This document shows positions 62,301 through 64,000 of a stretch of 64,000 nucleotides of DNA, one piece after another. Position 1 is the first letter of the stretch; each line of letters opens with the position of its first letter. The DNA lies in NCBI GenBank assembly GCA_946965045.2, contig OX337233.1:1-64000 (forward strand), read 5' to 3'. The notes under the pieces are model-generated. The model saw only the letters and a program-made list of their open reading frames with translations, searched no databases and was not told the origin of the DNA. The stretch comes from Epithemia pelagica (lineage: Eukaryota > Bacillariophyta > Bacillariophyceae > Surirellales > Surirellaceae). The position numbers and the translations under genes were made by a program.

Positions 62301-63418
62301 AGTCGATGGTGAATGCGAAGGAGTTCAGCTGTTGGACTTTCATGCGGCACTTCTTCTTCGTTTGGTATCACATGCACCACTTTTTCCGTATCGAATAAAA
62401 AATCTGTCGTCAATGGCGTGTCTCGATGCGGAAAGTATTGCTCGTTGTGTTCGTCATCCATGTCCGTCCGGTCCTCGAGACTCCCTTCGTCGTCACTTGT
62501 TCTTGGTACGTTGTCTTCCTGTGTGGCGTCGTCATCGTCTTCGATCACATTTGCCTCACTAACAATCGGTGGATTGTTGTCATCTTCACAGATTTTACAA
62601 CAAAAGCTTTGGTAGTGGGTCATTCCGGTGGCCGTGGAGAACTCTCCCACATTGGTGCCTCGCCGATTCAACGGAATCGTTCGTTTGCTCGTTCCTTGGT
62701 TCCATTCCAAGGTAATTGTGTTGTCAGTGGTGATGCATCGGGTGCCATGCGGCTTCGGTCGGTGATCTCGTGCCACTTGTGCCCAGTGTTGCGGGGAAAG
62801 GAGTCGATGTGACGTGGATGGAATGTAGAAGGACCCGGGGAGCACAATGCGGTATACTTGCCCATCGTCGTCTTCAATGTCCCATTTGATCGTCGTGGAG
62901 TACACCTCGGTCTTGTATAATCCAGCAATTCCCTTTATTTTGCGTTGAATTGGTGTTGGAGATGTCAGGCAATCGGTGATATCGTGGGTGATTGATGCTG
63001 TGGCACAGTTGTCGATGAAGAGAGGTTTGCTGTCCGAGTCAAATCGGACCGAATGCGCCTTGACCAGTTTGCTTGCCACCGGAGCTGCGAGTATCGTGGT
63101 CATGCACAGTCCTTTCATGAGGCTCGAGTTCCACTGTTTTCGTCGTCTCCTGGTTGCTGGCGATCTTGGCCTTGGTCTATATCTGGGTGGTGGAATGGCT
63201 GCATCAAGTATTGCCAGGCTGTTGGCCATCATGGTCGCTATCGTGGTCCATAAATAGTCGATCCATCTTGCATTCGTGGCTGGAGCAGTAGTAGTTGGAG
63301 CTTCATCATCATAACCTACTAGGACATACAAGTAAAGAGTTGTAGTCGCTAGTAAGATATAGATGAGCTGTTCGAAAGTCTTGGTGAACAGCCCGAGGAG
63401 TGACCTCGGGTCTGGTTG
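59381..63418 (-). CDS. pol: Copia4 Pol polyprotein, reached by UGA readthrough
   Basis: 1345 residues counted from the codon after the gag UGA (63419-63421); no ATG opens the frame. The start is hydrophobic (LIYILLATTTLYLYVLVGY, ~16-37), and further hydrophobic stretches occur (WTTIATMMANSLAILDAAI, LCMTTILAAPVAS). The protease-like site reads DNCATA near residue 134 instead of DTGA. Then come pre-integrase HHRLGH and CTACLYGK, and integrase with D (VDQL), D (HADNG) and E (MAERRI). Reverse transcriptase has YTDD near 1011 instead of YVDD. RNase H has YADADFCG, EAEI and EDNNGA. It ends KSIMGW. No frameshift is seen. Confidence 0.9.
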   Translation of the reverse strand, partial: QPDPRSLLGLFTKTFEQLIYILLATTTLYLYVLVGYDDEAPTTTAPATNARWIDYLWTTIATMMANSLAILDAAIPPPRYRPRPRSPATRRRRKQWNSSLMKGLCMTTILAAPVASKLVKAHSVRFDSDSKPLFIDNCATASITHDITDCLTSPTPIQRKIKGIAGLYKTEVYSTTIKWDIEDDDGQVYRIVLPGSFYIPSTSHRLLSPQHWAQVARDHRPKPHGTRCITTDNTITLEWNQGTSKRTIPLNRRGTNVGEFSTATGMTHYQSFCCKICEDDNNPPIVSEANVIEDDDDATQEDNVPRTSDDEGSLEDRTDMDDEHNEQYFPHRDTPLTTDFLFDTEKVVHVIPNEEEVPHESPTAELLRIHHRLGHLSMAKIQTMAHQGALPRRLGSCAVPACTACLYGKATKKPWRVKGSHGTLDTMTRPGQCVSVDQLISNTPGYIAHMRGTPTRERYRVATVFVDHFSGIGYVHLQRSTSATDTIEAKERFESWAETHGVAIQHYHADNGIFADNEFRKAVASKGQRLTFSGVNAHFQSGMAERRIRDLQDSARTMLLHAHRRWPTAITTNLWPYAVRYASDMFNEAPLKKHKDKTPIELFSGSPVRFNVRNAHTFGCPSYVLDNELQAGKGLPKWSERSRVGIFLGYSAQHARTVGLILSISSGLSSPQFHVHYDDNFETIRRSFGEAQPISYWQQRAGFSKRTSGTARPKRAKAINLDAPMREVDNNEEIVEQDQATPTRDDEGDAVPNIPVHEGAGLRRSQREPRPTTRYQEYMAELGDDLNPLGELAIALPGIVSMTAQAQKNPDVMYWHEAMQQPDRHEFIKAAQKEVRDHTENGLWEIVRRKDIPPGSYITRAVWSCMRKRRLETGEIYKWKSRLAFDGSGQTKGVNYWETYAPVVQWPVVRYVLTTTLAQGWAIKQVDYVLAYTQAMAETDMYMEAPKAFTFDTKGEQKAEDYVLKIRRNYYGQKQAARVWNKHLVQQLEKAGFTQSSHDECLFYHGQSIYILYTDDSILTGPDPEELNRIIAKLEEIGLKMTYEDGVEDFLGVHITKQESGQMHLSQTRLIDSILDDLRLPEDAQGKDIPAASTVKMRSDDDGDPFDGHFHYRSVIGKLNFLEKSTRPDISYAVHQCARFAANPKQIHGRAVKQIGRYLASTRTLGILLNPQEDANFDVYADADFCGNFNKTDMPRTDMARSRTGYIIFYGGCPIVWASKLQTEIALSTTEAEIISLSTSLRTVIPLMHITKEMKTRGYKVISTQPRVHCRVFEDNNGAFELATVHKYRPRTRYLCTKLFHFKEYVEQKLITILPCDTELQTADIFTKALDKDTFERHRKSIMGW

Positions 63419-63421
63419 TCA
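63392..63421 (-). promoter_or_regulatory. Stop-codon readthrough signal between Copia4 gag and pol
   Basis: On the minus strand the gag frame reads GAA TGA CAA CCA. CAACCA fits the CARYYA context known to promote readthrough after a stop (tobacco mosaic virus type). Five bases later a perfect 7-bp stem CCCGAGG / CCUCGGG with a 5-nt loop follows. Gag and Pol are in the same frame with only this stop between them. Confidence 0.7.
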
Positions 63422-64000
63422 TTCTTCATCCGAGGACTCTTCTTGGGCAGGGAGATCAGCCAAGGCATTTGCCAAACGGAGTGCCGGGGTGGTTCCTTCT
63501 TTTCCAGTATCCGGGTGCGCTGCGTCGTATGCTTTCTTCTTGTCTCCAGTCAATCCGCGTCCGTTGCAAGTGGCTGAGGTATGGTTCTTGTTGAGAGACC
63601 ATTTCTCGTGCCACTTGCACCAATAGTAGGTCTTGCCGTTCACTTCTTTCACTTCTGGACCTCCCTCAGGCGGACCAGTGGTTTGCCAAGCTTCTTTGAG
63701 TCCCTCTTTGTCCTTAGTCTGTTTAGCCTTGCCGGTCTTGTTGTTGCTACCAGTGCTACCTTCATTGCTTTGTGCAGAACGTCCCTTCGCCATGCGTTTC
63801 ACCTGGGCCTCAAGGGCAATAATCTTCTGGTCACGCTCCGATAGGGACTGCCATTTCTTGGCTTCCACTAGTGCCTGGTACTTAAGCCGTGCCCAGTCCA
63901 TGAGTTGCGTGGGAGTTAGGTTCGGCGAATCTCCTTCTTCGTATGCGTTCTTGCGACGCCTAATCATTTCCAGAAAGTTCTCGTCGTTCACCGTTTCATA
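63419..64000 (-). CDS. gag: Copia4 Gag, C-terminal part (runs off the window)
   Basis: At least 193 codons, open to the window edge, ending in UGA at 63419. It contains LTPTQLMDWARLKYQALVEAKKW and a coiled-coil-like segment (ERDQKIIALEAQVKRMAKG), then a Lys-rich linker and YYWCKWHEKWSLNKNHTSATC-like zinc-knuckle residues (Cys, His, His, Cys; motif shared with Copia2 YYWCAIC). The C terminus is acidic (PAQEESSDEE). The N terminus is not in the window. Confidence 0.85.
   Translation of the reverse strand, partial: YETVNDENFLEMIRRRKNAYEEGDSPNLTPTQLMDWARLKYQALVEAKKWQSLSERDQKIIALEAQVKRMAKGRSAQSNEGSTGSNNKTGKAKQTKDKEGLKEAWQTTGPPEGGPEVKEVNGKTYYWCKWHEKWSLNKNHTSATCNGRGLTGDKKKAYDAAHPDTGKEGTTPALRLANALADLPAQEESSDEE

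Larger units (their letters stand above)
58898..64000 (-). mobile_element. Copia4: Ty1/copia retrotransposon, 5' part outside the window
   Basis: Minus strand. The 3' LTR at 58898-59344, pol and the end of gag are present. The rest of gag, the primer-binding site and the 5' LTR lie beyond 64000. It inserted into kelch gene K5. The coding parts seen are open apart from a single in-frame UGA between gag and pol. Confidence 0.92.

Overview
This window starts at a chromosome end. Positions 1-695 are a (CCCTAA)n telomere, and the remaining 63.3 kb are subtelomeric and dominated by mobile elements. I see no rRNA, tRNA or CRISPR and no housekeeping operon. The telomere unit, introns of 80-100 nt with GT-AG ends, CoDi-type Ty1/copia retrotransposons, piggyBac-like transposons and a family of kelch-propeller genes all point to a nuclear eukaryotic genome, most likely a diatom or another stramenopile. 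The species is not determined.

Layout. 1-695: telomere with an inner zone of variant repeats. About 1161-5643: piggyBac-like element PB1, with a decayed transposase and a small convergent intron-containing gene. 5.6-8.5 kb: non-coding DNA with a ~170 bp tandem repeat, a C tract and a ~300 bp (CAA)n array. 8497-15550: complete Copia1 with identical LTRs. 15.6-23.7 kb: kelch genes K1 and K2 and duplicated flanking sequence. 23689-30155: a 6.47 kb piggyBac-like element (PB2) with ~200 bp terminal inverted repeats and a CTAG target duplication; a matching unoccupied site is present at about 56.88 kb. 30.2-33.4 kb: kelch gene K3. 33391-53575: a three-level nest, in which a PIF/Harbinger-like remnant was hit by Copia2 (minus strand) and Copia2 was hit by Copia3 (plus strand). 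53.6-58.9 kb: kelch genes K4 and K5 in a second copy of the K2-K3 block. 58898-64000: Copia4 (minus strand), which cut K5 and runs off the window.

How the pieces relate. The kelch genes and their flanks form an ancestral two-gene block present twice (18.7-33.4 kb and 54.4-58.9 kb), plus a single extra unit at 15.8-17.9 kb. Mobile elements inserted into this block after duplication. Each copia element encodes Gag, protease, integrase, reverse transcriptase and RNase H, but the strategies differ. Copia1 has Gag and Pol in different frames. Copia2 has one very long Gag-Pol frame, now split by Copia3. Copia3 has an extra ORF ahead of a single Gag-Pol. Copia4 has Gag and Pol in one frame separated by a single UGA, followed by a CARYYA-type context and a perfect 7-bp hairpin. 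Three of the four carry hydrophobic, membrane-like segments between Gag and protease.

All names are family assignments from motifs read in the translated sequence. No database search was made.
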